Assembly: GCA_008931825.1 (NCBI GenBank)
Contig: QXVZ01016557.1
Coordinates: 1 to 64,000 of the forward strand
Direction: 5' to 3'
From: Phallusia fumigata
Taxonomy: Eukaryota; Chordata; Ascidiacea; Phlebobranchia; Ascidiidae
Length of the DNA: 64,000 nt
Below are positions 1-21,065 of the stretch, piece by piece. Made by a program: the position numbers and the translations under genes. The notes below the pieces were generated by a model. The model was not told the DNA's origin. It made no database searches and saw nothing but the letters and a program-made list of their open reading frames with translations. The stretch's first letter is position 1; the number at the start of each line of letters is the position of its first letter.

Positions 1-1365
1 GCAGCCCAGCTTCCATGTTATTTCGCCTGTCTAAATGTCACAGCCTGGCTTCCTCGTTTTCTGGTCTATCTAGTTGACACCTAGTCTAAGTTTTAGTACG
101 AATAACGTGTGACCGGAAGTGGAGCGGTTTATATACAGGTGCTAGTTTTTTTCATATTGTGGAAATACACAGGCGACCTAGTTTGGGTTGCGACGTGTGT
201 TGCAATAATGTGACTCTCTAATTGGCCTTTTTCTGGAATATTGTGGAAAACACAGGCGATCTAGTTTAATGGCGACGCCTGTCGCGGTGCTGTGATGCTC
301 TTAACTGGTCTTTTTGTGGTCAGTTTGGTCTGATTGGCTTGCCGCTAGACGGCGCTCGGTGCTATTGCCCCTACAGTACTGGGTTGGAGCAATGCGGACT
401 TTAGTGTAATTTTGTTTTGACGGCCAGGTTCTTTTACACAACAAAAATCGTCGTCACGCGTGACTGTTTTCGGGTTTTCATGGACAAATTAAGTTTTAAT
501 TCACGCAAGTTTGCTGATTTGATTTCACGCAGAAATTAAACGACGAGGTGTGGGCTCAAACAACCTGCTACAAATACATAGGCTACATGTTGTTGGTGGA
601 TGCAGATTCAAGCCGAATTACCTTTGTTTGCTTGCTTCATTTTACAGCAGTAAAGGTGGTCATCAATTCATATTGGGGAAATGGAAACGTCTCCCTGCGG
701 AGTAAACAACCACTTCTCCCATTTTGAAGGTCTTTGGCGGTCGTGACCTCTATTCGATTTCTTGCTAACATAAATAAGCCCAAGCGGACCAAACAGCTAG
801 TTCGGTAAAACGTGGATATACAGGGTGCTTCTCGTTGGTTGTAAATTTCAAACTTTTCGACTGGTAACTACTCTTTCAGACCTAAATATGTGTTTAAACG
901 CTGACCGCTGTGTCCCAAACGCAAATCGACGTTCTGCTGCTTTGCTTTCGTATGTTCGGAATAAGTCAGTACTTTAGTTGAGTGCACCACAAACGCAAAA
1001 AGATGGAACGCGTAGGATTGGTATGTTTTATGGCATACGCAGCCCAGCGGCTAATATTAGACCACTGCTTTATGCATACAGCAGACGTTACCTCGGTGCT
1101 GCTGTGCAGTTATTCACCTTGTATAAATTAAAGCTGTGAATGCATAACCCAAACGTGTTTCATATATCACACTGATTCTCCGCCTTCTATAGCTGGTAAC
1201 ATGACGCCCATAAGGCACTGTCAACACAACACACAATACCCTGGGTTAACGGCGAATCCCGCTTTGCACCGAACGTGAAATTTTGGCTGGAATTAGCCGA
1301 TAACTTCTTCGGTATTCCTGGTCCTGTTGGCGCAGAGTGTACCTTTTCTAGTGTTGCTAACTATT
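1..1365. repeat. Decayed interspersed repeat sequence, no gene seen
   Basis: No supported exon. The motif gggtgcttctcgttggttg near 823 and the stretch around 890-1140 resemble internal parts of the R1 family seen repeatedly later in the window, for example near 32050 and 43080. The first 800 bases show nothing recognisable. Confidence 0.4.
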
Positions 1366-1598
1366 GCTGCACCCTTTTGTTGAACCTGTGCTTCGCCCAA
1401 TGACAGTCAGCCTATGGTGTGAGACTGTTTCTTAATCTGCACAAATCCTCAACGAAATCCGAGTTAATTTCGGTAAAAGCCNGCTGCACCCTTTTGTTGA
1501 ACCTGTGCTTCGCCCAATGACAGTCAGCCTATGGTGTGAGACTGTTTCTAAATCTGCACAAATCCTCAACGAAATCCGAGTTAATTTCGGTAAAAGCC
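1366..1598. other. False tandem duplication around a single N (assembly join)
   Basis: Bases 1366-1481 and 1483-1598 are the same 116-bp sequence with one difference seen, separated by one N at 1482. This is the pattern of two overlapping contig ends that were joined without merging. Confidence 0.85.
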
Positions 1599-1710
1599 TC
1601 CCAAGTGGATTTGCAAGTAACTATTCTGCAACGTCTTTGAAGCAGATACATTGCATACACTGTAGTGCAGTACCTTCCGGGAGGTGGCCAGTTTCTTAGA
1701 CTGCGTAACA

Positions 1711-1939
1711 CAGAGATTCTCAACCTTTTTTATTCCATGGACTTCTTGAACCGACACTCAAACCTAATCCCCCACCGGAAATTTACTTTGTAAATAGAGT
1801 ATTTACATCAGTATGTGTTAAGAAGATAAACTGAGCTATTTCAGTTCATAAACATTTCAGACTGCAATATTTGTTACTAATAATTATTTTTAAACAAAAT
1901 CCTTACAAATACAAAAATTCCCCTCGATTGAGAACCATT
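1711..1939. mobile_element. hAT-type MITE
   Basis: It begins cagagattctcaacc and ends with the inverted form gattgagaaccatt. The flanks gcgtaac/acgtaac could be a decayed 8-bp target duplication. There is no coding content. Confidence 0.45.
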
Positions 1940-2389
1940 AACGTAACTGGTCACCTCTGCTTCTCCAGTGACCACCCCGTAGGTGCGTTTGGCCCACCAA
2001 CCGCACAATATTCACAAACAAATTGATTGAACGCAACACAAGGTCGTCGAAAAAATATGTCTTTACACACAGACAAGTGTCATTTTTAACTGCGGGAGGA
2101 CGGCCCACTAAGAAAACTCAATCTATTGCCAAGCATAATACATAAATTAGGTTAATTCAAGTCTCTCTTACTTTTTCAATCATACTTGCTAAGTACTTCT
2201 ACGTGCGATTCAAATACGCGCCCGTCAACGACAAGCTTCTTTCCATTAAAACCCAAAACAAAGTTCACCATACTTAGTTACTGGGAATGCCCGTGCTGGC
2301 TTGAAATAGGACAGAAAGTGACCAAAAAACAAACGTTTCATACGCGACTAACGAGACATAGCGACAAGGGTTATCCCGCTATCCCCAAA

Positions 2390-3497
2390 ACTGAAATATT
2401 TCCCTGCACTATGTCTATGCACTTTGACACAAAATGTTTTGCGGATTTGGATGAAACTTTTACAGCTGTTAGTTGTGGTCACGGAGTTGTTTCCCGCTAA
2501 CCCACCCAAATTGGGTCAAATTGTATAACAATCTCCGATGAAGTTAGGACAGTTTGTATAACATGTCATTGTGGTGCAATAATTGATGTGTTTTACCCCA
2601 CTAGCCCCCAAATTGTTAAATATTCTCCGAATCGGATGAAATTTGGACAGTTTGTACGGTATGTCATTGTGCTCCAACAATTCATGTGTTTAACCCCATA
2701 GCCCCGGCGTTTACCCTACTGCCCCCTAAAATTGGTCAATTATTAAGCAAGGCTTGAATTGGATAAAATTTAGACGTTTTGTAGAGCTCCTTTTGCTCCG
2801 CTACCATTTTTTAATGACGTCGCGCTTTTAAACTTTCAAAATTCGGCGGCACACCTCAACCTGTGTTTTGCGCCAGAACAGCTTTTCGAACATGATAATT
2901 TTTACTGTGACGTTATAAAGCATCATAAATGCACACTGGGTATTCTAACCAGTTGTAACGTTTAAATTTACCAAGGGTAAATGTTTTTGTTTTTGCACAC
3001 CGGTTGCGGAGCACTGTTGTAGAGCATTTCGTGGAACAGTCATAGCTGTGTTTTACATTATAGGCCCCAGCGGTTACCCTACTATAGCCCTCTAAAATGG
3101 GTCTAATTGCTAAACAATGTCGAAATTTGGTGAAATTTGAACAATTTGTATGACATGTTATTTGGGGTGTAGTTCTGTTTGTCAACTGTCGATCAGTTCT
3201 GTCATTTCGTTTTTTAATTTGTATGAAGTTAAATAAAAATATCTGCTACTGTTCTGTACAAATATTCACAGTACCCTACAATTCTTCTACAACTTTGCAC
3301 ATGTGGGGACCCATGTGTTTATGCCTGAAGAAACAAACATGTCATAAAAGCTTAAGTAACTTTGGGACCCATGGTGAAATGACATTGTGAATATATATAC
3401 ATGTATATATGTATTTTCTACATATTTATATGTATGCATTTTTAAATGAAGTAATAGTGTATGTGCAATGACAATATGGTGAAAGCCACCCTTCTAG
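2390..3497 (+). repeat. R1-family interspersed repeat, end at CTAG 3494-3497
   Basis: Contains the R1 internal motif several times (ataacatgtcattgtggtgc and neighbouring 'cccactagccccc'), then the outer segment gtggggacccatgtgttta and gaaagccacccttctag. A hAT MITE end (ggttgcggagcactg, to about 3019) is nested inside. No gene is seen before the first exon of the mini-intron gene at 3566. Confidence 0.6.
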
Positions 3498-3565
3498 TTA
3501 CATTTTCATTTGGCTTTGTATGGTTATTTTACACATTATTTTGATGTTGTAATAAATTTGTTCAG

Positions 3566-6500
3566 AGCAATAGAAACAATGAACAAAGCGATACAGTTTG
3601 TGACAAGAGTGAAGAAATTTTTCAGTCATTTATGATCAGGAAGCAGTCTGTTTTGTCTGTTCTCACCCAGCAAAGTTTCTATTCTCAATCATTTTCAGAG
3701 GTAAGTGTGGTAGACTGTGATGCGGCCGACTTGCTAGACTTAGCCCACAAAGGGGTTTGTCACGTTAAAACACGCCCCGCCCTGTTCCGTTCAATACTGA
3801 CACCGAATTTAGACTGATTGCGTTATGCTTGCAATGAGTCCACCGTCGAGCTTCCTGTCTCATTTTAAAGTTGGTGACTACAATATAGTTCCAAATTAAG
3901 CTTGGGCTACGTTAAAACGTACACCAAATATAATGCACATTTGCAGTGGTGAAAGTAAACGTTCCGCTAAAAGAATTATTACTGTATAGTAGCATACCGC
4001 TTAAAGTTTCAACGCAAAGGTGTCGCAAGTATTTACTACATCATAAATCAATCATAAAATCCCCTGATAATCTTAAAATTATCTGGATAATATGTAAAAT
4101 ATTTTGTCTTATTGTTGTTTCCGTTGTTACGTAGCCTGTAGTTGTTTTTATTCGTGTGACGCAAATACGGGTATCGACAAATACCGAATCGTTCCGGTAA
4201 GAAAGTTATTCTTCTTTTATCACTTCACAGCACATGTAGCACAAAAGTTACTGGAATGAACTTACTGTAAAACAACTCTCGCAAACCCTGTTTTACAACG
4301 ATCCATTTCTGCACTAATCCACTTTGCAGCTACATGTTTATTCATAACAACTGCTTCCTACTGAATACTTGCTTAACTGAATTGTGCTATTTAGTTTACA
4401 CAGTACACCAGGAGTTGGCAACATATTCCAAGCCACTGGTCAAAACCAAGATAAACTTTTATGGGCGAGCGCTTGTTTAAATGGACTGAGGCGCTTGACC
4501 CATTTACAGCCCCCAAAACACACTGATCGGGATTTGTCCTCGGGATCGTCCCTGATTCGATCACCGTAAAAAAAGATCAACGATTATTAGTAAATTAGTA
4601 ATAGTAGTATTAGATTATTAGGATATTCGTCTAACCCGCATGAATTTGATGGTCAAAGCGAATTAACCGAGGTTTACTGTATTTACAATGGCGGAATAGG
4701 ATTTAAGGCGTTTTTTTTCAGGCAAGGTGGGGGTCATCTCGGATTTATAATTACTTTTCATAGCAATTTTGCGCATATGACGTACCACGGTGCATTCCTG
4801 GCCTTGGATTACATTTAGGTGACGTGTCGCATTACGAGACTGTTTGTAACATAATGTGATGTCACAGCTTTTTGTCAATCTATATGATGTTGTACACACA
4901 AAAACTTCTCACTAAAATCAAAAGTTCCCCTCCAATAATTTTAATGGCTTTGCGCCACCGCTGGAAATACGCAGTGTTTGCGTGTAAGTTGCTTGTCGAC
5001 TGAAGTTGTTGCCTCGTTAAAAATAAGATGTGCTTTTGAAGGTAATATTTGGCTTGTGAAAAATAATATATGCTTTGGAAGGTAATCTGCTGCGTTTAGA
5101 TTGTCTAAACATGTAAATAACATTTTCGGTCTTCGGCCAGTGTTTGTAATTTTCATGCCCGTTTGCGTTTTAGACACAATCAGTTAACATCAATGGTCTC
5201 TGCAAGATACAAGTCACTTGGTCAGCTAAGTGTAACAAGCTTTGTTCTGCTAATAATTTTTCAGGGTTACTTAAGGAGTTTAGCCTACGTGCATTAGAGA
5301 CACAGTTCACTAAACATTTTTTTGGTTTCGGTCTTTTGGCCAAATATCCAGTACAAACTATTTTTAAGGACAGTTAGGTCACTGCTATACACACATAATT
5401 TCTCATAGTGATCAGATTTGAGTATGTAATCTTAAAACTTAAGTTTAAATACATTTAAATTACACTAGAATCAAGGACCTTCCGAGTTTTTGCCTCAATC
5501 AGACAAAAGTGTTCTTCAAGCCAAGTGGGAAAACATTGTTCAGCGACATCTAGATTCTGTCAAGCTTCCATTTGTTGAAACTGCGTGGTCTCGGGATCTT
5601 TTATTTAAATTTTATCAAAACATGGAAAACATGCAAGAAAATGTGAGGGAGAGAAACGATGTTTTGTGTTTACTTAATTTAGCTCTTCTTCAAATACACG
5701 ACCGCTAACTATCCAAATTTGTCATGTGAAATATCGAAACTGGTGTTTGGATCGGTTAACCTTGATCGATTAGAGCGTAAACAGAACAGTACATTAAAAA
5801 TCACTAGGTTGAAGCAGAAGGCGATAGTAGATTGCCAAAACATAACAAGCAAACAAATAGCTACCAGGTTTTTGTGGGAAGCTTGCAAACAGTCTGTAAC
5901 TTTTATTAATGTCATTTAAAAATATAATGATTTAGCTACACTGCCTTTCTTGGAAGTGAAAGATTTGTGGTCAATCAAGCTCACTTTTTAACTTTGTTTA
6001 ACAAGGAAACAACTACATTTTTGGCAATGTCGAAGTAAAACACAGCCAAAACGGAACGGATGCCCTTACTTTTTGTTCTTGTTACACAGAAGTGTTGCCT
6101 AAAGATTCATGGTTAGTAACAAATCAACTTTCCTTTCGCGACTATCCACAATCATGAGGGTAACTTTACGCAAACGGTTACACTTTTGTTAATACGCTTC
6201 ACACGATCTATTGTAAAAGTCTTTTGGAATTAAGTGCGCAGACGCAAGTACATAGGTTGGGCGTACAAAGAGCAAACTGGTGATAGAGTAAACCTCGGTT
6301 AATCCAGATCTTGGCCTAGTTCGAATGAAATTGGAGGTACGAAAAATTTCTGATGTTTTTTTTGACAAAAGATTTCGAACAATCCGGATCATTGTCAATT
6401 CAAGAAAAAAAGCTTTTTTACATCTTTCAATACTGATTTTCAGCTTTACAAAGGTGCATTTGTACAATAATGCACGTTATAAATGTTTATTGAAAGCAAA

Positions 6501-7924
6501 GAAATGTTTATTCATAGCAACTGCTTACTGTTATATACTTGCTTTACTGCATTGTGCTGTGTACAATCTGTGTGACTCCATTATTACTGCGCGTATAACT
6601 TATAGAGTTTGCATGAGTCGTCTATGCATTTCGGTATTTATGGCGTTAGTTATACATTAAATAAACCAGATCTTCGCCTACATTAAATAAACCAGATCTT
6701 CGCATTGAAATGGCCAATCGAATTCAGATTAACTGAAGTTAACTGTATTTGGTCGTGTGACAAAAAGTTGACCCGGTAGACCGTACAGTTTCCACTTGCA
6801 ATTCCGTTTCTTTCACTGTTTGTGATGTTGTAAATACACTAAAGCCAAGGTACAAAATTCACGGTTTTAAATAGTTTGATGATTAGAAGATGGCATGCGT
6901 CGAGTGTTTTTGACAAAGGAAGACAAGTAGGAAATGTGATGGAACAAGAAGGTTTATTCACGCTTGCGCACGTATGAAGTTCGGCACAGTAAATCATGGC
7001 TTTGTTCCAACCCATAAGTAATAAACTAATTTGTTCAACAATTTTATGTACACTTATCATCAATCACTTGTATGACTACAACAATGCCTATACAACTCTT
7101 TATTTTTATTACAATGTAAAGCTGTTGTTGTTTTTTCAATTTACAACAACATTTCGTTAATATAGGAATCGGCATAAATGTTCCTTATTTTCTTTCTTTT
7201 GTCGGAGAGGACCGCGAATCTAAAAAACAACTTACTAAAAACTTGTTATACAAGATCAGTGAATGTTACTACATACGTGTATGCCGCATGGTGGTAATTC
7301 GTCGAGAAATGCGATGCTTTTTGCAAGTTCCTGAAACTTCTATTTCCATTTTGCTTTCCATAGCACATCGTTCGAAAAAAACTGCAAGGTCAAAGTGTTT
7401 GCAAAAGTTACCAGGTTGGTTAAACTACGAAAATCAAGTTCTACTTTGACAAATGCTTATTCTTTTACGTTTCGGCAGCTCTTTGCCAATAATTTTGAGC
7501 GGACATTTGACTCATTTGGTGTAAATATTCCTTTATATCTTGTAAATAGTAGTCAGGAAACAAATTACTCCTGCAACAACCCAGATTAGGCACTTGCTTT
7601 GTTAGTCTCAAAGTCAAAACGATTAGAGGATTGGATCTTTACAGACTGTGTTAAATTTAAATTAAAAGGGCCTCCCACGAGTCCCGCCTTTCGTATTTTT
7701 TACTTAAAAGAGTGAGAATGGTCATAAAATATGTTGACGTAGAATTACTGACACAAAAATCCGAATTGCATAATATTTGGATAAAATATTTACGTTTAAA
7801 CAAGACATCTAACGGCCTCGGTTTATCTTTAGTGCTTAATTGTGACAAGGATTGCAAACGTTGTTACGTTTTAGGCAACTTTGTGGTGTTTAATGACAGT
7901 AGTGAAGATGTTTATTGTCATTGA
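3566..7924 (+). CDS. Multi-exon gene with mini-introns, tentatively shieldin subunit 2-like (partial, N-terminus not seen)
   Basis: Exons that keep frame across GT-AG junctions: 3566-3700, 5469-5642, 5683-5873, 5936-5955, 6006-6115, then (after an unresolved stretch) 7166-7437, 7479-7541, 7590-7692 and 7743-7924 ending in TGA. The short introns are 40, 62, 50, 41, 48 and 50 nt. The middle part has an OB-fold look (GRNNYIFGNVEVKHSQNGTD). The last exon has a zinc-ribbon-like C-x2-C (DCKRCYVLGNFVVFND) followed by VYCH, which recalls the Zn-ribbon OB fold in the C-terminal part of SHLD2/FAM35A. In vertebrates SHLD2 is the ssDNA-binding shieldin subunit that limits end resection at double-strand breaks. 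The exon chain is direct observation; the family name is inference from remembered sequence. The second cysteine pair is only half seen, so another 3' exon may follow. An AATAAA lies at 8088. The 20-nt exon 5936-5955 is the weakest link. Confidence 0.55.
4459..4569 (+). repeat. Possible tRNA-derived SINE or tRNA-like relic
   Basis: The stretch starts tgggcgagcgcttg, like a box A, and ends tgattcgatcacc, close to a box B, about 100 bases apart. It does not fold into a normal tRNA by eye. It lies in the first recognised intron of the mini-intron gene. Confidence 0.22.
6284..6747. mobile_element. Tc1/pogo-like MITE
   Basis: The left end reads gagtaaacctcggttaat and the right end gattaactgaagttaactgta, imperfect inverted repeats next to TA. 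A related end (ttaaccgaggtttactgta) is found at about 4663-4681. It fills much of the long intron between exons 6115 and 7166 of the mini-intron gene. No transposase is present. Confidence 0.45.
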
Positions 7925-8087
7925 TTGAGTTCGCTTGTAATTTTTGCCACGCGATGAACGGTCTTAATTAGCGCTGGTATTTAGCGCAGTTTATGTTACT
8001 CGACAATTTTTACACCACAAATCTCAATAACAGTCTTCTCTTGTTTTTGTTATCTTTTTTTAGTTGTCCAACGTGGTATTAAATGCA

Positions 8088-8093
8088 AATAAA
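8088..8093 (+). promoter_or_regulatory. Candidate polyadenylation signal AATAAA
   Basis: AATAAA lies about 165 bases after the TGA of the mini-intron gene on the same strand and before the antisense PLEKHD1-like exons start. Position fits a 3' end for that gene; the motif is common in AT-rich DNA, so support is weak. Confidence 0.3.
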
Positions 8094-8314
8094 AAGAGTT
8101 GAATGCTTGAACTTTACAGAATACCCTAGTAACCAGGGACGAATTATACTCATGAATCAAAATACATAAAACACAATAAATTAGGGCCCAGAAAGTGCAG
8201 ACGTCCGCCGATGGCCACAGACAAAACTCTGCATGCATTTTGTTAAATTTTTATGTTGTTGATTTGAATTGTATGTATAAATCGGAAATCTCTCGCGTAA
8301 AATATAACTTATAC

Positions 8315-17422
<9,108 letters not shown>

Positions 17423-17429
17423 CTGCAAT

Positions 17430-18830
17430 TAGATGACCCTCACATCCAAACTATGACTTATAATTGTTATCGAAGGTTACACGCGATTTTATCTTGACTC
17501 TGTAAGTTGAGCGACTTTTCCTTAAGTCTGCATGACGTTAATGATTTTCCAGTGGCACACCACTTTAAAATCGCCGAAAGTAAATCATCAACTTCCACGT
17601 TAACATTTAAAATGTTTACGTAGTAAGTTCAGGCGCGGTTTGGAACAGTGTTTCTAAAATCGTTTTAGGCCGTGAACACTCCCCGCGCCATCTAAATGTT
17701 TCCGCAGACTTAAATTACGCTATGAACCACACAAGCTCCTATAATTATGGTGGGGTTTATTCCTTCACCGTTTTTGTCAGCTAGTTACAATTTTGGGTGT
17801 ATAAATGTCGTCAAACATTAAAAATCATTGTTATAAATTGGAAAGTTTTACAACTTCAAAGCTATACATCGAAAGAAACCCTGCCGGATAGTAGCGCCGT
17901 AAGGAAGGTTACAGCAAGGAAGTATTTCAACAATAGTTTGCATATTGGAGTATTTTTGTATGAGAGAAATACAAGTACAAACCGTAGTATAAAGTTTTTT
18001 TTTTGATAAATATTATCTTTTAAAACGAAAAGCAACAAACAAAAAAGAAAAAACATGTTTATTAAGAAGGCGATGGGTGCCGATTCAGTCGGAGGACCTC
18101 GGATAGGACCGTAAGCAAGTTATTATTTCCCAGTCGGAGATTGTCGCATGTTAAAAACAAGCAGCAACAAGTCATTTGCTCAAGTAACTACCAGCTATCC
18201 TGGGGGTTGCGACTGATGTGATATTCACAAACGCAGAAAGATATGTAATATTTTAAAACTTTTTATTAAAAGTAATATTTTCACAACTTTTTATTACACT
18301 GGTTTGGCTTGCATAAAATATCGTGTCAGGTACGATAAGCAGTGTGCCCATAGCTAACTGCACAGGCATTGTCATTGAAACGTCACAGTAATTATTGTCA
18401 TCAACAATAAAATCCTTTGGTTAAAGGCCATGAAGTTGCAACTTGCAAAGCCAGCCGTCTCATGGAGCAAAAGTGAATGCAAATAAATGATATACTGTAA
18501 AAAGTAATTTAATTGATCTTGTTGTTTAAAAAAATGGTTGGTTGGGTCGCAAGAAATTTTAAATCATTAAAGGCGGTCACCAGTCAGAAAAGGTTGGGAA
18601 CTACTGGCCTAGAGCTTGAAGCGAAAATTTGTCTGGTAGTTCTTGTACACTTACACGATCTGCCGGTCAAATTTAAAAAAAAATTCTGGTTCTTGAGCCA
18701 AAACAATTGCCCAACACTGCTTTATACTAATTTGTGTAAAACAAGTAGTTTTGGTACCTTGTCAATAAAACTTTTTTAATCCACTATGAAAAAAACCTTG
18801 CAGCGCCACACGGCCGCCGCGTAAGGTCTC
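17430..18830. other. Intergenic stretch with a decayed hAT MITE
   Basis: The first exon of the PLEKHD1-like gene should lie here or further right, but none could be fixed. Roughly 18190-18611 is a hAT-type MITE relic: its middle (gtcaggtacgataagcagt) is shared with the intact element at 45924-46131, and its right end is ggttgggaactactgg. Confidence 0.5.
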
Positions 18831-18835
18831 ATCAG

Positions 18836-19335
18836 TGCAACATGTTTGTTTTGGTAAAAAAGGCGGTGACATCACACCGAAGCTGGAGGTCCGAAACGGC
18901 GACATCGTTAAAATCGCGGAAAATATCGTACCACTGGCGAAGCAATCTATCAATAAAATTGTTTCAGAAACTCGTGTGGCGCGTCCTGATTCGTTGAGGC
19001 TCAGACTCCGTGCCGTCATCATGTTTTTGTTGATTTCTAACGCTTGCTTGTGGGCGTTCATGTCGTTCGACGGCACCGCGTTTAACATTTACTTTTACCA
19101 GTCGATTTTCTTCGAAACAAGCGCTTGGACTACGATCGTGATGATCTGCCGCCCGCCGAACCTTTTTTTCGCATGCACTTTGCCGGTTGTTTGTTTGGAA
19201 TGTGGTCGTTCGCACAATGGCGCTCTCGAGCAGGCATATTTACATTTAAGATGCGTTAATTTAAAACGCCATACCCGACGTACAAACACCTTTTATCACT
19301 GGGTTACTTATGTTACTTATGTGCAACCATTTTGA
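18836..19335 (+). CDS. Otopetrin-family C-terminal exon (single exon, rest of gene not seen)
   Basis: An open frame of about 166 codons follows an AG acceptor (catcag) and ends in TGA. Its centre reads FLLISNACLWAFMSFDG, then FFETSAWTTIVMIC, then FFACTLPVVCLE. This matches the last two membrane helices of otopetrins, remembered as FLLITNLSxWA, AWTIIxxIxxPLxIFxRFHSxVCLxEIW. Otopetrins are proton-selective channels of the plasma membrane. The usual FRFHS stretch reads FFACTLP here, so this is a divergent member or a decaying copy. No other otopetrin exon was recognised within several kb, so it is either the last exon of a gene whose other exons I missed or an isolated fragment. It is more GC-rich than its surroundings, as expected of coding sequence. 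Confidence 0.6.
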
Positions 19336-19822
19336 AGAAGTTTCATTATCAGTGTACAACGTTTATTACTGAGGTCGAAGCTAACTTGTGTTACTTTTTA
19401 ATGATGCAATACAACTTATTACAACGGTAGCCTATGCGTGATGTACAATTAAATAACGAAGCTAACTTGCGTGGAACCGGTTTTGAACGTCAATCGCATC
19501 ATTCTAATTTTGGAACTTTTCATTTCTTTCCTACTAGACAAGAGGTGATAAAAGCTAATATTAAAACGTTTGATACCACTTGACGGTCTAAAAAAATAAT
19601 ACACTCATCATGAATACTATACTATTCAATCTTTAAAGTTTTACTCATCAATTTCTCCTCCCCAGTTGGGAACCACTGGCATAACGTTTTAAATTCACAC
19701 ATAACTGCAGCACCATCAATTAAAAACGTCGTTGTATCACTTTCACAGTGGTAAAATAACTACAATATCTATTATTGATGATGTTTTTGCATTTATTTAA
19801 AATGCCAGCACCACCAGGCTAT

Positions 19823-20501
19823 TATCCTGTTTCCATGGCCGTTGGTCCGATCGGACTTTTCCGCTTTTTCCGTCCGATCGGACCCAAAAAAGCATGACTC
19901 GGCGAATTTTTCACCGTTTTAGCGGACCTCCTCGCGAGGAGGTCCGATCGGAACTTTTTTGTTTGTCTTGTTAGTTGTTGCCTTCGCCTGTTTACAACAG
20001 TTTTGTGGAAATATAACTATTACTGGTAACTTTAAAAGGAATTCTAGAACAAATTTACCGCATGTAAATGTTGTTACGGATGGCTAGTGATAGGCTATCA
20101 CATATGTTTTATGTTTATGGCATTAAAGTATCAGTTTAACAAGCACAGTGCTGTCAGCCATGTGTTTCTCTTGGCCTCAAAACTAATTATCATGTCGACA
20201 AAACTTGTAACCAAGGAATTTGGGAAAAATCAAACATATGGAGGTTTTATCCTAAAAAAACTAATAATTTATACTGTTTCGATATTGCGGTTATCAGCAA
20301 CTATTTACAAAACCCATAGTACACAGTTAGATACATCAAGTAAATGTACGACACGCTTTTGACGTCCTCGATTGCCCCAACAACGCGTTCGGTAACATTG
20401 AACCGGAATGGCAATGGAAATAAGTTACGTATCCGTGTTGGTCTGATCGGACCACAACTTATAATAAGTCCGATCAGACTAACGGTCATGGAAACAGGAT
20501 A
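19823..20501. mobile_element. Non-autonomous DNA transposon with long terminal inverted repeats
   Basis: The ends are inverted: tatcctgtttccatggccgt at the left and acggtcatggaaacaggata at the right, each continuing into a tccgatcgga-type subterminal palindrome. The flanks carry TAT on both sides (19820-19822 and 20502-20504). The element is 679 bp with no transposase. The superfamily is uncertain. Confidence 0.7.
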
Positions 20502-21065
20502 TATGTTTTAGCTAAAAGTTTATCAAACTTATAGCTTATATTTCAATACTCTTTGGTTTCAGCATGTAAGAATGTGCACCCAACCATGACCCGTCACCGT
20601 CTTTATTGAAGATAATGTATGTATAAAGCCAAAATAAAACACACAAGAAGCTTATATCATTAACCTGTTTCGTTTTCTCTTTTTTGTTTCCTGAAATGTT
20701 CGATTTTTTGGCAAATACTTGGTTTAAGCTACTGTTCGCTCCACTGATCTCTATTATCCAGTCGTTTAAGCGCGGGAGAATATGAAGTTACGTCATGCGA
20801 TTAAAGGAAAGGTGAATATAGATCGACCTGCCAAGCGAAAGTAACATTTTTCGCTGTGACACTAACTGGTTCTCGATCAGATGTGGATTTAAATTGGGAG
20901 ATTCACAATTCTTTTTTCTACTTTAAATACTCCAGCCATTCCATTAGCTCTTTAACATTGATTTTTACGAGTTTATGCTATTGTGGAATCTGTGCAGTAT
21001 ATTTATTGCTGTTATATTGTTGTTATTGTTAATTTATTTCTCAATATTTCAGGTGTTTTTAAATA

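Noticed and set aside
2186-2500. 104-codon frame upstream of the mini-intron gene
   Set aside because: Its second half is R1 repeat sequence (tttgcggatttggatgaaac) found again near 40985; no exon borders.
18964-19215. 83-codon minus-strand frame opposite the otopetrin exon
   Set aside because: Shadow of the plus-strand exon; Arg/His-rich composition typical of an antisense frame.
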